Program-made: the position numbers and the translations under genes
The notes under the pieces: generated by a model
What the model saw: the letters and a program-made list of their open reading frames with translations, nothing else
Database searches by the model: none
What the model was told of the DNA's origin: nothing
In this document: piece by piece, positions 8,362-18,563 of the stretch
Position numbering within the stretch: the first letter of the stretch is position 1
How the letters are laid out: each line of letters begins with the position of its first letter
DNA from: Bog-756 sp963839925
Lineage (GTDB): Bacteria; Actinomycetota; Acidimicrobiia; Acidimicrobiales; RAAP-2
DNA: 64,000 bases
Direction of reading: 5' to 3'
Assembly (NCBI GenBank): GCA_963839925.1
Contig: CAWIWV010000002.1
Span: 868,001-932,000 of the forward strand

Positions 8362-11300
8362 TCAGGTGGTCACGTTCAGCGTGAAGATCTGGATCGCGGT
8401 GCCCGACGAGTTCGTGGCCGTGATGAACAGCGTGCTGCCTCCTCCAAACCCGAAGAACCCACCTCTCGATGCCGAGCTCGGAGTTCCTGCGATGGTGGCG
8501 GTGCCGTTGCCATTGCTGGTGAACGTGACCCCGGAGGGCAGCGATCCGAAGTCGGACAGGGTCGGTGTCGGGGAGCCGGTCGTGGTCACGGAGAAGGAGA
8601 AGGCAGTGCCGGCCTTCACGGTGTCCGACGAGGCGCTGGTGAAGGCCGGAGCCTGGCCGACCGTCAAGGTGAAGCTCTGCTTTGCCGTCCCCGACGCGTT
8701 GGTGGCGGAGAAGGTGATCGGGTAGACGCCGGTGGCTGTCGGAGTCCCCGAGATCGTCGCCGTCCCAGAGCCGGCGGTGAAGGTGACCCCGGACGGCAGC
8801 GACCCGCTCTCGGTAATCGCGGCCGACGGAGTACCACTGGCCCGCACGGTGAAGGAGAAGGAGGTCCCCGACCTCACCGTGTCGGACGCCGCGCTGGTGA
8901 AGGACGGGGCCGACGCCGTTCCGACTGTCAAGGTGAAGGACTGGAGGGCTGTACCCGACGAGTTCGTGGCGATGATGACGAGGTTGTCTCCTCCGCCTCC
9001 GGTTGTGGCAGTCGGAGTCCCGGCGATGGTGGCGGTGCCGTTGCCGTTGTTGGTGAAGGTGACTCCTGCTGGCAGATTGCCGAATTCGGACAACGTCGGT
9101 GCAGGGGAGCCGGTGGTGGTCACCGTGAAGGAGAAGGCGGCTCCCTTCACGACCGCGTCCGACGCTGCGCTGGTAAACGCCGGTGCCTGTTTGGCCCCTC
9201 CCACCACCGTGATGGTCAGGCTCAATGTGGCGGTCGAGCCCGAGGAGTTGGTCGCCTTGATGGTGACCGGGTAGGTGCCCGCGGCCGCAGTGGTGGTGCC
9301 TGCGATGGTGGCGCTCCCGCTGGTGCCAGGGGTGAAGGTGAGACCGGCAGGCAGGGTGCCTGACTCGGTGATGGTGGGCGCCGGGTAGCCGGTCGTGGTC
9401 ACCGTGTAGGTGCCAGCGGTCCCCACGGTAAAGCTGGTGGTTGAGGCGCTGGTGATGCTCGGGGCCGAAGCGTTGGTCAAGGTGAAGGACTGGGTAGCCG
9501 GGGTGCCTTGCCCGTTGGACGCGGTGATGGTGATCGGGAAGGAGCCACCGGTCGAGGCGGCGGGGGTGCCCGAGATGGTGGCGGTCCCGCTCCCGTTGTC
9601 CTTGAAGGTCACCCCGCTCGGCAGGTTGCCGGTCTCAGTGAGGGTTGGGGCGGGAGACCCGGTCGTTGTCACGGTGAAGTTGAAGGCCAGACCCACGACC
9701 GAGGTCGCCGCGTTGGCGCTGGTGATGGTCGGGGCAGCACTCACAACGGTGATGGTCAGGTTCAAGGTCGCCGTCGAGCCCGAGGAGTTGGTGGCCTGGA
9801 TGGTCACCGGATAGGTCCCGCCGTTGGCGGTGGTGTTGCCCGAGATGCTGCCGGTCCCGTTGCCGTTGTCGGTGAAGGTGAGCCCTGCGGGCAGGGTGCC
9901 CTGTTCGGTGATCGTCGGGGCCGGGTAGCCGGTCGTGGTGATGGTGTAGGTGCTGTTGGTCCCGACGGTGAAGCTGGCGGTGTTGGCACTGGTGATGGTC
10001 GGGGCGGAGGCGTTGGTCAGGGTGAAACTTTGGGTTGTGGTTCCCGACGTCGATTTGGCGGTGATGGTGATCGGGAAGGAGCCGCCGGTCGAAGCAGCCG
10101 GGGTGCCCGAGATGGTGGCAGTCCCGTTGCCGTTGTCGACGAAGGTCAGCCCACCCGGCAGGCTGCCGGTCTCGGTGAGGGCGGGAGCCGGATCACCGGT
10201 GGTGGTGACGGTGAAGGAGAAGGGTGCTCCGGCGATCGAGGTGGCGCTGTTTGCGCTGGTGATGGTCGGGGAGACCTTTTCGGTGAGTGTCGTCGATCCG
10301 GTTCCTGCGATCGGGGTCCAGGCCGAGAGCTGGCCGTCGTAGGGGGAGCCGAAGGCAGCGCCGTTGACCGTCGTGCCCTGGGGAACGGTGATCGGGACGT
10401 TGGTCGAGCCGGTCCCGGTGTTGGAGACGGTCACCACCCCATTGGTCTCGGAAGCGGTGACGCTCCCAGCGGTGAGCGCGGAGCTCCAGGCGGTCTGGTT
10501 GGCGAGGACCTTGCCCACCCCACCCATGGTCAGTTGCACATAGGGGGTGGCCGAACTGAAGGTGCTCTCGTATTGGGCGATGAGCGGGTTCAACACCTCA
10601 TAGAGGGTCCCGTCCCCGTCGGTCCCCGGCTGTGCGGTTGCCGAAGGCACGTAGTTGGCCGGGGGGAGGATGCTCGAATAAGGCGGCACTCCCATGGTGT
10701 TGGTCTGGTGGACGTAGGAGATCTCGGGGTTGTTGGTGAGCATGTTGGTGAGCATCCCCGAGACGACCGACTGGATCACCTGGGTGAAGGTGAACGGGGT
10801 GGTCGAACAGGTGGTGGTCGCCGTGGTGTGGCACTGGCTGTCAGGGGCGTCGGCGTCATAGAGGGTGTTGTACTCGTCGAGCTCCTGGGCGTTGTCGGCC
10901 ACGTTGTAGAAGACGTTGATCGGGTGACGGGGGGCCACTTGGGCAGACCCGTCGACGAAGGACTGACCGGCGGCATAGGTCGAACCGGTGTAGGTGGCCC
11001 CGATCCCGAAGGCGTCATTTGCCGGATCGGGGTAGGCCTTGGAGGCGTCTGCTCCGACCGTGGTGATCCCGACCGCCTGGAGGGCCGGTGTGAAGTAGGG
11101 GTTCTGTTCCCAGGGCAGCTCGTTGGCGTTCTCGACGATGGGCGGGGTCCACCCAGAGGGCATCGGGGTGTTCACGTAGGTGACCCCTGCCGGCGGGGTG
11201 GAGGTGTCAGAGCCGGTGTCGGTGAAGGTGAGCTCTTGCTCGCCCGCACAGCTGGTCGGGGCATAGGTCGGGCCCTGGCAGACCGTGGCGGTCGAGGCAG

Positions 11301-13054
11301 GGGTGGAGTCCCCCGAGCCGGCGTCGGGCAGGGTTGCGGAGCTCGGGGTGGCGTAGGTGCCGATCTCGGTCCAGGGTCCGACGGTCGAGCCGGTCACCGG
11401 TGCCCGGTAGATGACGTAGTTGGCCGCGTGGCAGATCGACTGCCAGACCAGGGAGACCGAACCACCCGAGCTGACCACGATCGGGGCGATGTCACCTTGG
11501 AGGCCGTCGGTCACATAGGCCTGGGACTGGTCGGTCGAGGTCGAGTCCGCCCCGTTGAACTGGTCGGTGACCGCGTACTCGTAGGTGCCCGCCGAAAGTG
11601 ATCCACCGGGTCGAGGCGTTCGCCTCGTCGAGGTCGGGCGGGTCGACGGTTGCAGGGGTCCCCGGGGCGAGGTCGGCAAACCCGGAGTGGTTGCCCGGCA
11701 CGAAGACCTGGGGGTTGTAGGTCCCATAAGGGTTGGCGACGTCTCCTGCACCCGAGGCGATGGTCTGTTCGGGGATCCCGAGACCGCCGGTGCCAGGGGT
11801 TGCCCCCGGCGCCGCAGTGAGATCGGTGGTGTTCTCGTTGAGCTCGGCCTCGATGTAGTCCTGGCTCGCACAGCCGACGTCGAGGTAAGGGGTGTCATAG
11901 GTGTGGCTGATCCAGCCGAAGTCGTCGGCATAGGGCTTGCCGGTCGAAGGATCGGTTGCCTGGAACTGGGCGAGGAGGGGGTCTGCCCCACAGGTGCCCG
12001 CAGGATCACCGGCACTGGTGCAGGCGGCCGGTTCTCCGGGAAGATCCAACTCCCCGTTCTGGTACTCGATCGACCCCCCGTAGTTGAAGAGCTGGTCCAG
12101 ACGGAACGGGGTGGTGGCTTCACCGGCCGGGCGGGCAGAGGGAGTGCCTTCCTGAGTGGGGTTGGACCAGTCCGCAGAAGAGATCACGTCTGCTGCGTCC
12201 ATCCGCTGGGAGTTGGCGTCGGAGTAGTCGTTGTCGTGGAGGGTGGTCGACCATGCGTTGTCGGGGGTGAAGGTGTCGTCGATGTCCATCGCCACGTAGT
12301 TGCGGTTGAGACCGAGGTGGGTGTCTTCGGTCACCCAGTTGATGAGACCCGCTGCCATCACCTCCCACTGGAGCTGGCTGGCGTTGTAGTCGAAGCCGAG
12401 TTCGAGCTCGGAGACGTTTGCCTGGGGATCGGTCGAGGGGTGCTGGTAGACACCGGCGAGCACCTGGCCCGAGGAGTTGTCGAGCCAGGGGGTGAAGGGC
12501 GCGCCGGCGTTGACCGAAGCCGGATAGCCGTAGCTGCCGGTGGCAAAGGTGATCGGACCCGAGAGTTCGGGCAGGGCAGCGAGCCCAGCGGCGGTGAGGG
12601 TGGCCGTCGTGCCGTCGAGTGCTCCGGCAGAGACGTCGGTGATCCCGAGGTAAGGAGCGGTGTAGCCGTCGATCTGGCGGATCCCGTCGGTCGCCTCATA
12701 ACTGAAGAGAGAGGTGAGTTGTCCCGCGGCAAAGGCCGCGGGCGAATCGGCGATCACCACGCCGTTGAACAGGCCGACCGAACCAGAGGTCAGAGCAGGC
12801 AAGGTCACCGTTTCCGAGCCATAGGCCCCGGTTGCGGTGACCTCGGTGTAGGGAACACCCTCGTTGGAGAGGGCCGACTCCCACGCAGCGGTGGTCGGAT
12901 CGGTCGACCCGGTGCCGACGAGGAGCACCTTCAAGTCGAGTTGGACAGGAGTTGCGCCTCCCGCCTTGTTGGCGACGACCGACAAAAGGGAGCCCAGCAA
13001 CAAAGCGGCCATCCCGAGCATTGCAATGTACCGCAGAATTCGGTTCCTCGACAT
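8362..13054 (-). CDS. Secreted Agd3-like polysaccharide deacetylase (CE18/CBM87-type) with seven Ig-like repeats, frameshifted near 11609
   Basis: About 1,563 residues joined. Signal peptide (MSRNRILRYIAMLGMAALLL). The N-terminal region (about 40-220, LKVLLVGTGSTD... SNEGVPYTEV... FNGVVIAD) resembles the CBM87 module. The next region resembles the deacetylase fold of Aspergillus Agd3: NRNYVAMDIDDTF near 255 (metal-binding Asp) and FGWISHTYDTPYLD near 385. The usual HxxxH would need His where this has Thr (HTYDT), so activity is uncertain. The C-terminus is seven Ig-like repeats. ATG 13054 is preferred because it opens the signal peptide; its GAGAAGGG site is rather far (13 nt). The first frame runs to about 11610 and the second from about 11608: an extra base in a GGG run (11608-11610), and joining gives ..EANASTGGSLSAGTYEY... 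Family assignment is from memory of motifs. The context (GH135, GH114, PelF) supports it. Confidence 0.62.
8365..10275 (-). repeat. Seven tandem putative-Ig (He_PIG-type) repeats in the Agd3-like protein
   Basis: Seven consecutive 84-95-residue units, each beginning AP(T/S/A)(I/F)TSA and containing FSFTVTTTG(S/D/Y)PAPTLTE.G.LP.G(L/V)TF..NGNGTATI.GTP and ending in TNSSGTA.QSFTLTV. DNA identity between units is high enough to cause collapse or misassembly. Such repeats normally hold a catalytic head away from the cell surface or bind polymer. Confidence 0.85.
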
Positions 13055-13590
13055 GTGAATTGCGTCGCCCTTCTCTTTGCTTCCCTCGGCCGCACGCTCC
13101 GCGACGGCCACCCTGTGGCGGATCGCGCAGCACAACTCAAAGAGCCCGCGCGGAACGACGCCTTTTCGAAGAGTAAGCGTGGAGTTGACCTTTCGGTACC
13201 CTGCACCGTCATCGAGTGACCCTGAACTTTCGACGAACAACGAGGTAGCGACCCCGGCATTTCGACGGCACAGTGCACTCGCTGTGGTCGGGACAGCGCC
13301 TGCTGATCGAATCAGTTGTTAATCCAAGGGTTGGGAGTTTGGGATGCGAGGGTGAACGAGGGGTCTTCCGCGGGTCGTAAGCCGATGGAGCGAGTGACGT
13401 CCGGAATCGTCGTCATGAAAGTCGGGGGTGTTCACGTTCGTCTCAGAACCGTACTGTCGTACCCACAAAGGAACCCACACCGCGTGCCCGCGAGGATCGA
13501 GTCGGCGACGACCGCGTCCTCAGCAACATCCCCCCACAGCCACACCTCCACAAGAAAACCCGACAAGAGAAGAAGAGGCGCGGAAGAACG
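13055..13590. other. 536-nt divergent intergenic region of the polysaccharide locus
   Basis: No convincing gene. It must contain the promoters of the Agd3-like gene (leftward) and the pelF operon (rightward). The pelF side is purine-rich just before ATG 13591 (GAAGAGG). The 13-mer AGGGTTGGGAGTT at 13327-13339 also occurs at 27758-27770 before the GH114 gene, each time 4 nt from an ATG; here that ATG (13344) opens a three-codon frame only. I looked for a c-di-GMP riboswitch core and did not find one. Confidence 0.6.
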
Positions 13591-15195
13591 ATGGACATTG
13601 CCCTCCTTGCCGAGGGCACCTACCCGTACCATCCCGGCGGCGTAAGTGTCTGGTGCGATCAGCTGATCCGTGGACTGGCGCCTCACCGATTCACGGTGCA
13701 CGCCATCACGGCGCGGCCCGGAGAGGAGCCGGTGTGGGACGTGCCCGAGAACCTGGTCGGGGTGCGGTCCACACCACTGTGGGGCCCGACGCCGAAGGTC
13801 AAGCGCAAGGTCCGGAGATCGAAGGAGCTCCAGGCCTCCTTCGATCGGCTCGTGCTGTCTCTGGTCGACCCCACCCGGGAGGCCGACTTCCTCAACGGGC
13901 TCCACCAGCTCTTCCTTCTCTCACGGGAAGTGTCCGTCGCGGGCGCCCTGCGAACCTCTGCATCGCTCGACGTTCTGTTGGAGGCGATGCGGATGGCCCA
14001 GGTCGGCAGGGAGGTTGCCGAGCCTCCCCCTCCCGCAACGGTGTCCGACGCGAAGACCGCACTCGAGCTCATCGAGCACCAGCTGCGACCCCTCTATGCG
14101 CCTGCACCCGAGGCGGATCTCTGCCACGCCACCGCGAACGGTCTCTCCGTCCTTCTCGCGCTCGGGGCCCGGTGGTCTCGCAATACCCCGCTCGTCCTGA
14201 GCGAGCACGGGATCTACCTTCGTGAGCGGTATCTGGCCTACAACCCCGACCTGTACACAACGCCGGTGCGCGCCATGATGCTGCGCTTCTTCAGGCGGCT
14301 CACTTGGGCCGGCTACCAGATCGCCGACGTGATCGCCCCGGGGAGCGAGTACAACAGGCAGTGGCTGGAGAAGAACGGCGCCGCCTCCGAGCGCATCAAG
14401 CCGATCTACAACGGAGTCGACACCGCCAATTTCTTCGCCAGCTCGAACGAACCGGAGATCCCCACTCTGGTCTGGCTGGGCAGGATCGATCCCCTGAAGG
14501 ATGTCGAAACCCTGATCCGTTCCTTTGCCAAGGTGCGCGAGTCTCTCCCGTCCGCCAGGCTCCGCATCTTCGGAGGCGCCTCAGCCGACAACCAGTCCTA
14601 CCTCGAGCGTTGCGTCGAGTTGCGCGACTCGCTCGGCCTGGCGGGCTGCGCAACGTTCGAAGGCCGGGCGGCGTCGGTGATCGATGCCTTCCACGCGGGG
14701 CACGTCGTCCTTCTGACCAGCATCTCGGAGGGATTCCCCTACACGCTCATCGAGGCGATGGCGGCGGGCAAGCCGACGGTTGCCACCGATGTGGGCGGGG
14801 TGCGGGAGGCGACCGGCGACGCCGGGCTGGTCGTGCCGCCGCACAGCCCCGACGAGATGGCCGATGCCTGCCTCCAACTGCTCGGGAACGCCAGGCAGCG
14901 GGCGGAGATGGGTCGGGCGGCCCGGGCGCGCATCTTGTCGCAATTCACGCTCGAACAGAGCCTTGCTGTGTTCGCCGACGTCTACCGCGAGGTGACCGGC
15001 AAGATCTCGACCGCCCTCGTCCTCGAACAGGAACAGGAGCAGGAACCGCGTCGCCAGCCGCCGGGTCCTGTGCCCCCACGCAGTGAACCTCCGGCGACTC
15101 CTTCCAGCTGGAGGGGCCGTCATGTCGAACTGCCGGTCGCGCCGCGAAGTAGGCCGGTTCTCCTGGCTCGCCATGGGCGCAGAGGGTTCTGCTGA
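13591..15195 (+). CDS. pelF: PelF-type GT4 glycosyltransferase (DUF3492 family)
   Basis: 534 residues. The N-terminus has the DUF3492/PelF signature (LLAEGTYPYHPGGVSVWCDQLIRGL). The C-terminal half is a GT-B GT4 domain with LVWLGRIDPLKDVETLIRSFA and the donor-site SEGFPYTLIEAMAAGKPTVATDVGG. PelF proteins are the cytoplasmic polymerases for Pel, an alpha-1,4-linked N-acetylgalactosamine-rich polymer. The last 50 residues are a Gln/Glu/Pro-rich tail. First gene of a tight run: its TGA overlaps the next ATG by one base (15195). It stands divergent to an Agd3-like deacetylase. The fold is certain; the exact sugar specificity is not. I do not see PelG, PelD or PelE homologues by signature. Confidence 0.88.
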   Translation: MDIALLAEGTYPYHPGGVSVWCDQLIRGLAPHRFTVHAITARPGEEPVWDVPENLVGVRSTPLWGPTPKVKRKVRRSKELQASFDRLVLSLVDPTREADFLNGLHQLFLLSREVSVAGALRTSASLDVLLEAMRMAQVGREVAEPPPPATVSDAKTALELIEHQLRPLYAPAPEADLCHATANGLSVLLALGARWSRNTPLVLSEHGIYLRERYLAYNPDLYTTPVRAMMLRFFRRLTWAGYQIADVIAPGSEYNRQWLEKNGAASERIKPIYNGVDTANFFASSNEPEIPTLVWLGRIDPLKDVETLIRSFAKVRESLPSARLRIFGGASADNQSYLERCVELRDSLGLAGCATFEGRAASVIDAFHAGHVVLLTSISEGFPYTLIEAMAAGKPTVATDVGGVREATGDAGLVVPPHSPDEMADACLQLLGNARQRAEMGRAARARILSQFTLEQSLAVFADVYREVTGKISTALVLEQEQEQEPRRQPPGPVPPRSEPPATPSSWRGRHVELPVAPRSRPVLLARHGRRGFC

Positions 15196-16673
15196 TGACC
15201 ACGTGGAAGGTGAGCCAGACGGTCGTCAGCCTGGACGATCGTCGGCGATCCGTGGAGAGGCAGCGAGCCAACAGGCAGCGCCCTGCCGATCGATCGCCGA
15301 ACGACATCCTCGACTGGGTCGGCCGTGATCCTGAGCTGGTTGCGACGTGCTCGGCTGCGGTCGATCCGTTGGAGGTCGCCGCGTGGCTGGAGACCCGCGG
15401 TCTGAGCCGCCAAGTTGCATCGGACTCGTTCGGCTATCCGGACGTGTTCTCGGCCGGTGACGTGGTCTACCGGAACCTCCCGTTCGCAACGGTGGAGCCT
15501 CCGGACCCGCCTGCCCAGCCGATGGGAGGTCCGAAGGATCTCCTGCGCGGGGCGCTCTACGTGCTTCCCGCGCTCTTCCTGACGATCGTGGTGAGGGGAT
15601 TCTCCTTCCACCCTTCGTGGTGGGTGCTCCCGATCGGATTGACGGTGGCCTGGGCGATCAGCCAGGCGATCGCGGTGCTCGTCTGGGCCGAACGTGGGCG
15701 CGGGGAGGAGCACGGCGGTGCCTTGTTGGCGTTCGTCTCGATCGTGGTCAGTGCCGCGGTCAGCTTCGGCGTGGCAGCGTCGGCTACAGAGGCGCTCGGT
15801 GGAAACCCGGCCAGTGTTCTCGAGGCGGTCGGTGTCGCTGCCTACATCGCCGCTGCAGGCATCTTGTTGTTGCGGTCGGCCGAGTGGCTGTTGTTGGCCT
15901 GCGTGGCTCCGGCGGCCGTGGGCGCATTCGCAGTCGGGGGGTTCCTCCCCTTCACGTTGACCGACCGGCAAGGGGCCTACGTGGTGCTCGGCTCGCTCGG
16001 GTTGGTCGTGCTCGCGGCTGTCGGGCAACTGTCGAAGGCCGCTTGGCGGGTCCCTTCGGTCGATTGGTCGGACGGATCGAGGGCGAGTCGGTACCTTCTC
16101 TACGGGCTCGGAAGCGGCCTACTCATCTCGGTGTTCATCGGCTTCTCTGATGCACTGAGCGGTGACAGCGTCGCGTTGCTGGTCGCCATCTGGCCCCTGA
16201 TGCTGACACTCGGGGTGATGGAATGGCAGGTGCGTTCGTTTCGCGGTCGGACCGCCGGCGCGATGACCACCAGTCCGGACCTGCCCGACTTTGCCCGGCG
16301 GGCACGCAGGTCGTTGGTGCGATCGACCGCGACGTTCGTGACCGCTCTCGTCGCTCTGTCGGCAGTGGGGGTGGTGATCGGACATCACCGCGGCGCAGCG
16401 AACGTTCCGCTGCTGGTCGGATCGATCGGGGCGGTCGGGATCGCGTTCTTCCTCGCCTTGTTGCTGGTTGCCTCCGCCCAGATCGACCACGTCCTGGTCT
16501 GCTGGGGCGTCACCTTCGGCGTGCTCGGCGCGTCCTTGGGGGTCGTCGCGCTGGTCGATGGCCATATCTCGCCGATCTCCGGGATCGCCTCCCTCCTCGT
16601 GGCGGGCGGGGTTGCGGTTGTCGTGTTGTCCACCCAGGCCTGGCGGGTGCTCGCCTCGCCGATCATCTACTAA
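15195..16673 (+). CDS. Polytopic membrane protein of the exopolysaccharide operon
   Basis: 492 residues. A soluble N-terminus of about 115 residues (ILDWVGRDPELVATCSAAVDPLEVAAWLETRGLS, compare helical adaptor segments) is followed by about 12 predicted helices (from LLRGALYVLPALFLTIVV to ISGIASLLVAGGVAVVVL). I do not recognise the family. Its coupling to pelF by a 1-nt overlap suggests it works with the glycosyltransferase. PelG, the usual PelF partner, is also a 12-helix protein, so an export or flippase role is a reasonable inference, not a demonstration. The start at ATG 15195 has no separate ribosome site and depends on coupling. Confidence 0.75.
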   Translation: MTTWKVSQTVVSLDDRRRSVERQRANRQRPADRSPNDILDWVGRDPELVATCSAAVDPLEVAAWLETRGLSRQVASDSFGYPDVFSAGDVVYRNLPFATVEPPDPPAQPMGGPKDLLRGALYVLPALFLTIVVRGFSFHPSWWVLPIGLTVAWAISQAIAVLVWAERGRGEEHGGALLAFVSIVVSAAVSFGVAASATEALGGNPASVLEAVGVAAYIAAAGILLLRSAEWLLLACVAPAAVGAFAVGGFLPFTLTDRQGAYVVLGSLGLVVLAAVGQLSKAAWRVPSVDWSDGSRASRYLLYGLGSGLLISVFIGFSDALSGDSVALLVAIWPLMLTLGVMEWQVRSFRGRTAGAMTTSPDLPDFARRARRSLVRSTATFVTALVALSAVGVVIGHHRGAANVPLLVGSIGAVGIAFFLALLLVASAQIDHVLVCWGVTFGVLGASLGVVALVDGHISPISGIASLLVAGGVAVVVLSTQAWRVLASPIIY

Positions 16674-16704
16674 CGGTCCCTCGACAGAAAGCGAATCGAA
16701 TCTC

Positions 16705-17700
16705 ATGCCCACGAACGTCGCGATCACCGGAGCCGACGGGTTCATCGGCTCCCATCTGACAGAAACGCTGGTCAGCTCTGGGTACCGCGTCCGGGCGATG
16801 GTGCAGTACAACTCGTTCGGCTCGTGGGGATGGCTCGACACCCTCGACCGGTCGGTCCTCGACTCGATTGAGGTGGTCCCCGGCGACATCCGAGATCGCG
16901 GTTCGGTGTTGGCGCTCATGACCGGCGCCGACATGGTGTGCCATCTCGCGGCGCTCATCGCCATCCCGTACTCGTACCAGGCTCCGTGGTCCTACCTCGA
17001 GACGAATGCAGGCGGCACCCTCAACGTGCTCGAGGTGGGTCGGGCGCTCGGCACTTCGCGGATCGTGTGCACCTCGACCAGCGAGGTCTACGGCACCGCC
17101 CGGATCGTTCCGATCGACGAGAGCCACCCCCTCCAGGCTCAGTCGCCGTACTCGGCCTCGAAGATCGCTGCCGACAAGCTGGCGGAGAGCTATCACCTGA
17201 GCTTCGACTCGCCGGTGGTCACCCTCCGGCCCTTCAACACCTTCGGTCCGCGTCAGTCGGCCCGGGCGGTGATCCCGACGGTGATCTCCCAGCTGGCGGC
17301 AGGCCACCGCGAGATTGCGCTCGGCTCGGTGACCCCGACCAGGGACTTCAACTTCGTGCTCGACACGGCGCGCGCCTTCCAAGCCGTGCTCGAAGCGCCC
17401 CTCGAGGACGTCGTCGGCCGGACACTCAACGCCGGATCCGGCGTCGAGATCTCTGTCGGGGACACCGTTGCGCTCATCGCAGAGTTGATGGGAACGACCG
17501 TGGAGATCCGCGTCGAAGAGGAACGCTTGCGTCCCGAACGATCCGAGGTCAACCGGCTCCTCTCCGACAGCACGGCCATTCGCCGAGCGGCGTCGTGGAA
17601 GCCGGAGCACACCTTGGCCGAAGGCTTGAAGACGACCATCGAATGGTTCTCCGATCCCGACAACCTCCGGCGCTACAAGACCGATCAGTACAACGTCTGA
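16705..17700 (+). CDS. NAD-dependent sugar-nucleotide 4,6-dehydratase, LegB-like extended SDR
   Basis: 331 residues. Rossmann GADGFIGSHL (9-18), TSTSEVYGT and the catalytic YSASK (YxxxK). The phrases VQYNSFGSWGWLD, AALIAIPYSY and RPFNTFGPRQSARAVIPT are typical of the LegB/LLPSF_EDH_00030 group, whose characterised members dehydrate GDP-GlcNAc to the 4-keto-6-deoxy sugar. Second-step enzymes and a nucleotidyltransferase follow in the same operon (49 nt, 1 nt and 4 nt gaps), so the operon probably makes an activated 6-deoxy-amino sugar. UDP-glucuronate or UDP-sugar epimerases share the fold and remain possible. Confidence 0.82.
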   Translation: MPTNVAITGADGFIGSHLTETLVSSGYRVRAMVQYNSFGSWGWLDTLDRSVLDSIEVVPGDIRDRGSVLALMTGADMVCHLAALIAIPYSYQAPWSYLETNAGGTLNVLEVGRALGTSRIVCTSTSEVYGTARIVPIDESHPLQAQSPYSASKIAADKLAESYHLSFDSPVVTLRPFNTFGPRQSARAVIPTVISQLAAGHREIALGSVTPTRDFNFVLDTARAFQAVLEAPLEDVVGRTLNAGSGVEISVGDTVALIAELMGTTVEIRVEEERLRPERSEVNRLLSDSTAIRRAASWKPEHTLAEGLKTTIEWFSDPDNLRRYKTDQYNV

Positions 17701-17749
17701 TGACCGACCAGATCAACCGTTTGAGCTCTTCTTCGAAAGGGATGCTCCC

Positions 17750-18562
17750 ATGACTGACCTGACCATCGACAGCCCGACGGTGCTCGACAGCCCGACGGTG
17801 CTCGACAGCCCGACACTTGAAAAATCCGAGAGCCCGACCGAGGTGCGGCACGTGGTGATCCTGGCCGGCGGCAAGGGGGTGCGCCTCCGTCCCTACACGA
17901 CGGTGATCCCGAAGCCCCTGGTGCCGATCGGCGAGCAGTACTCCATTCTGGAGATCGTCCTCCGCCAGTTGGCGGCGAACGGGTTCCTGCGCGCCACCTT
18001 GGCCATCGGCCACCTGGGTCAGCTGATCCAGGCGTATGTCGGCGACGGATCCCAATGGGGGATCGAGGTGGACTACGTGCACGAGGAGTCCCCGCTCGGA
18101 ACCGTCGGTCCCGCCTTGATGGTGCTCGACCGGCTTCCCGACAACTTCTTGCTGATGAACGGCGACATCCTCACCGACCTGGACTACGCCGATCTCCTGG
18201 ATACCCACATCGCCAGCTGCGCGCCGCTGACCGTCGCCACCTATCAACGGGTCCACCAGGTGGACTTCGGTGTCTTGGACGTCATCGACCGGAAGGTCGT
18301 GAACTTCACCGAAAAGCCCCCGATGGTCTATTCGGTGAGCATGGGGATCTACGGAGTGAGCACCCGTCATCTCGAGCGGTACACCCCCGGACTTCCCTAC
18401 GGCTTCGACGAGCTGATGCTCGATCTCATCGAGCGCGGCACTTTGCCCGCCAGCTACGAGTTCGACGGGTACTGGCTGGATATCGGGAGGCCCGACGACT
18501 ACGACCACGCGAACCGCGAGTTCGACGTCCTCGGCCCGCGTCTGCTCCCGAACATGCAGTGA
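17750..18562 (+). CDS. Sugar-1-phosphate nucleotidyltransferase
   Basis: 270 residues, NTP_transferase fold. The nucleotide-binding loop is LAGGKGVRLRPYTTVIPKPLVPIGEQ (starting near residue 43), with the metal-binding MNGDILTDLDY and a C-terminal EFDGYWLDIGRPDDYDHAN. Short enzymes of this group activate mannose-1-P, glucosamine-1-P or related sugars with GTP, UTP or dTTP; the nucleotide cannot be told here. Beside a LegB-like dehydratase, a PtmE-like GDP-glucosamine-forming role is attractive. The first 35 residues are an extra tail that includes three copies of DSPTVL. ATG 17750 follows GAAAGGGA. Confidence 0.85.
   Translation: MTDLTIDSPTVLDSPTVLDSPTLEKSESPTEVRHVVILAGGKGVRLRPYTTVIPKPLVPIGEQYSILEIVLRQLAANGFLRATLAIGHLGQLIQAYVGDGSQWGIEVDYVHEESPLGTVGPALMVLDRLPDNFLLMNGDILTDLDYADLLDTHIASCAPLTVATYQRVHQVDFGVLDVIDRKVVNFTEKPPMVYSVSMGIYGVSTRHLERYTPGLPYGFDELMLDLIERGTLPASYEFDGYWLDIGRPDDYDHANREFDVLGPRLLPNMQ
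17767..17814 (+). repeat. 18-nt tandem repeat in the nucleotidyltransferase N-terminus
   Basis: Unit CGACAGCCCGACGGTGCT at 17767-17784 and 17785-17802, plus 12 nt of a third copy to 17814. The copies are identical and in frame (DSPTVL). This looks like recent slippage expansion in a dispensable tail; copy number may vary between strains. Confidence 0.85.
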
Positions 18563-18563
18563 C

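Noticed and set aside
8365..10275. CRISPR or DNA satellite
   Set aside because: Units are 84-95 codons, in frame and diverged as protein domains; no spacers.
13055..13590. c-di-GMP riboswitch before pelF, expected by analogy with Pel regulation
   Set aside because: No conserved core sequence found by eye on either strand.
13316..13645. Small plus-strand frame in the pelF upstream region
   Set aside because: Runs out of frame into pelF, basic low-complexity translation, no ribosome site.
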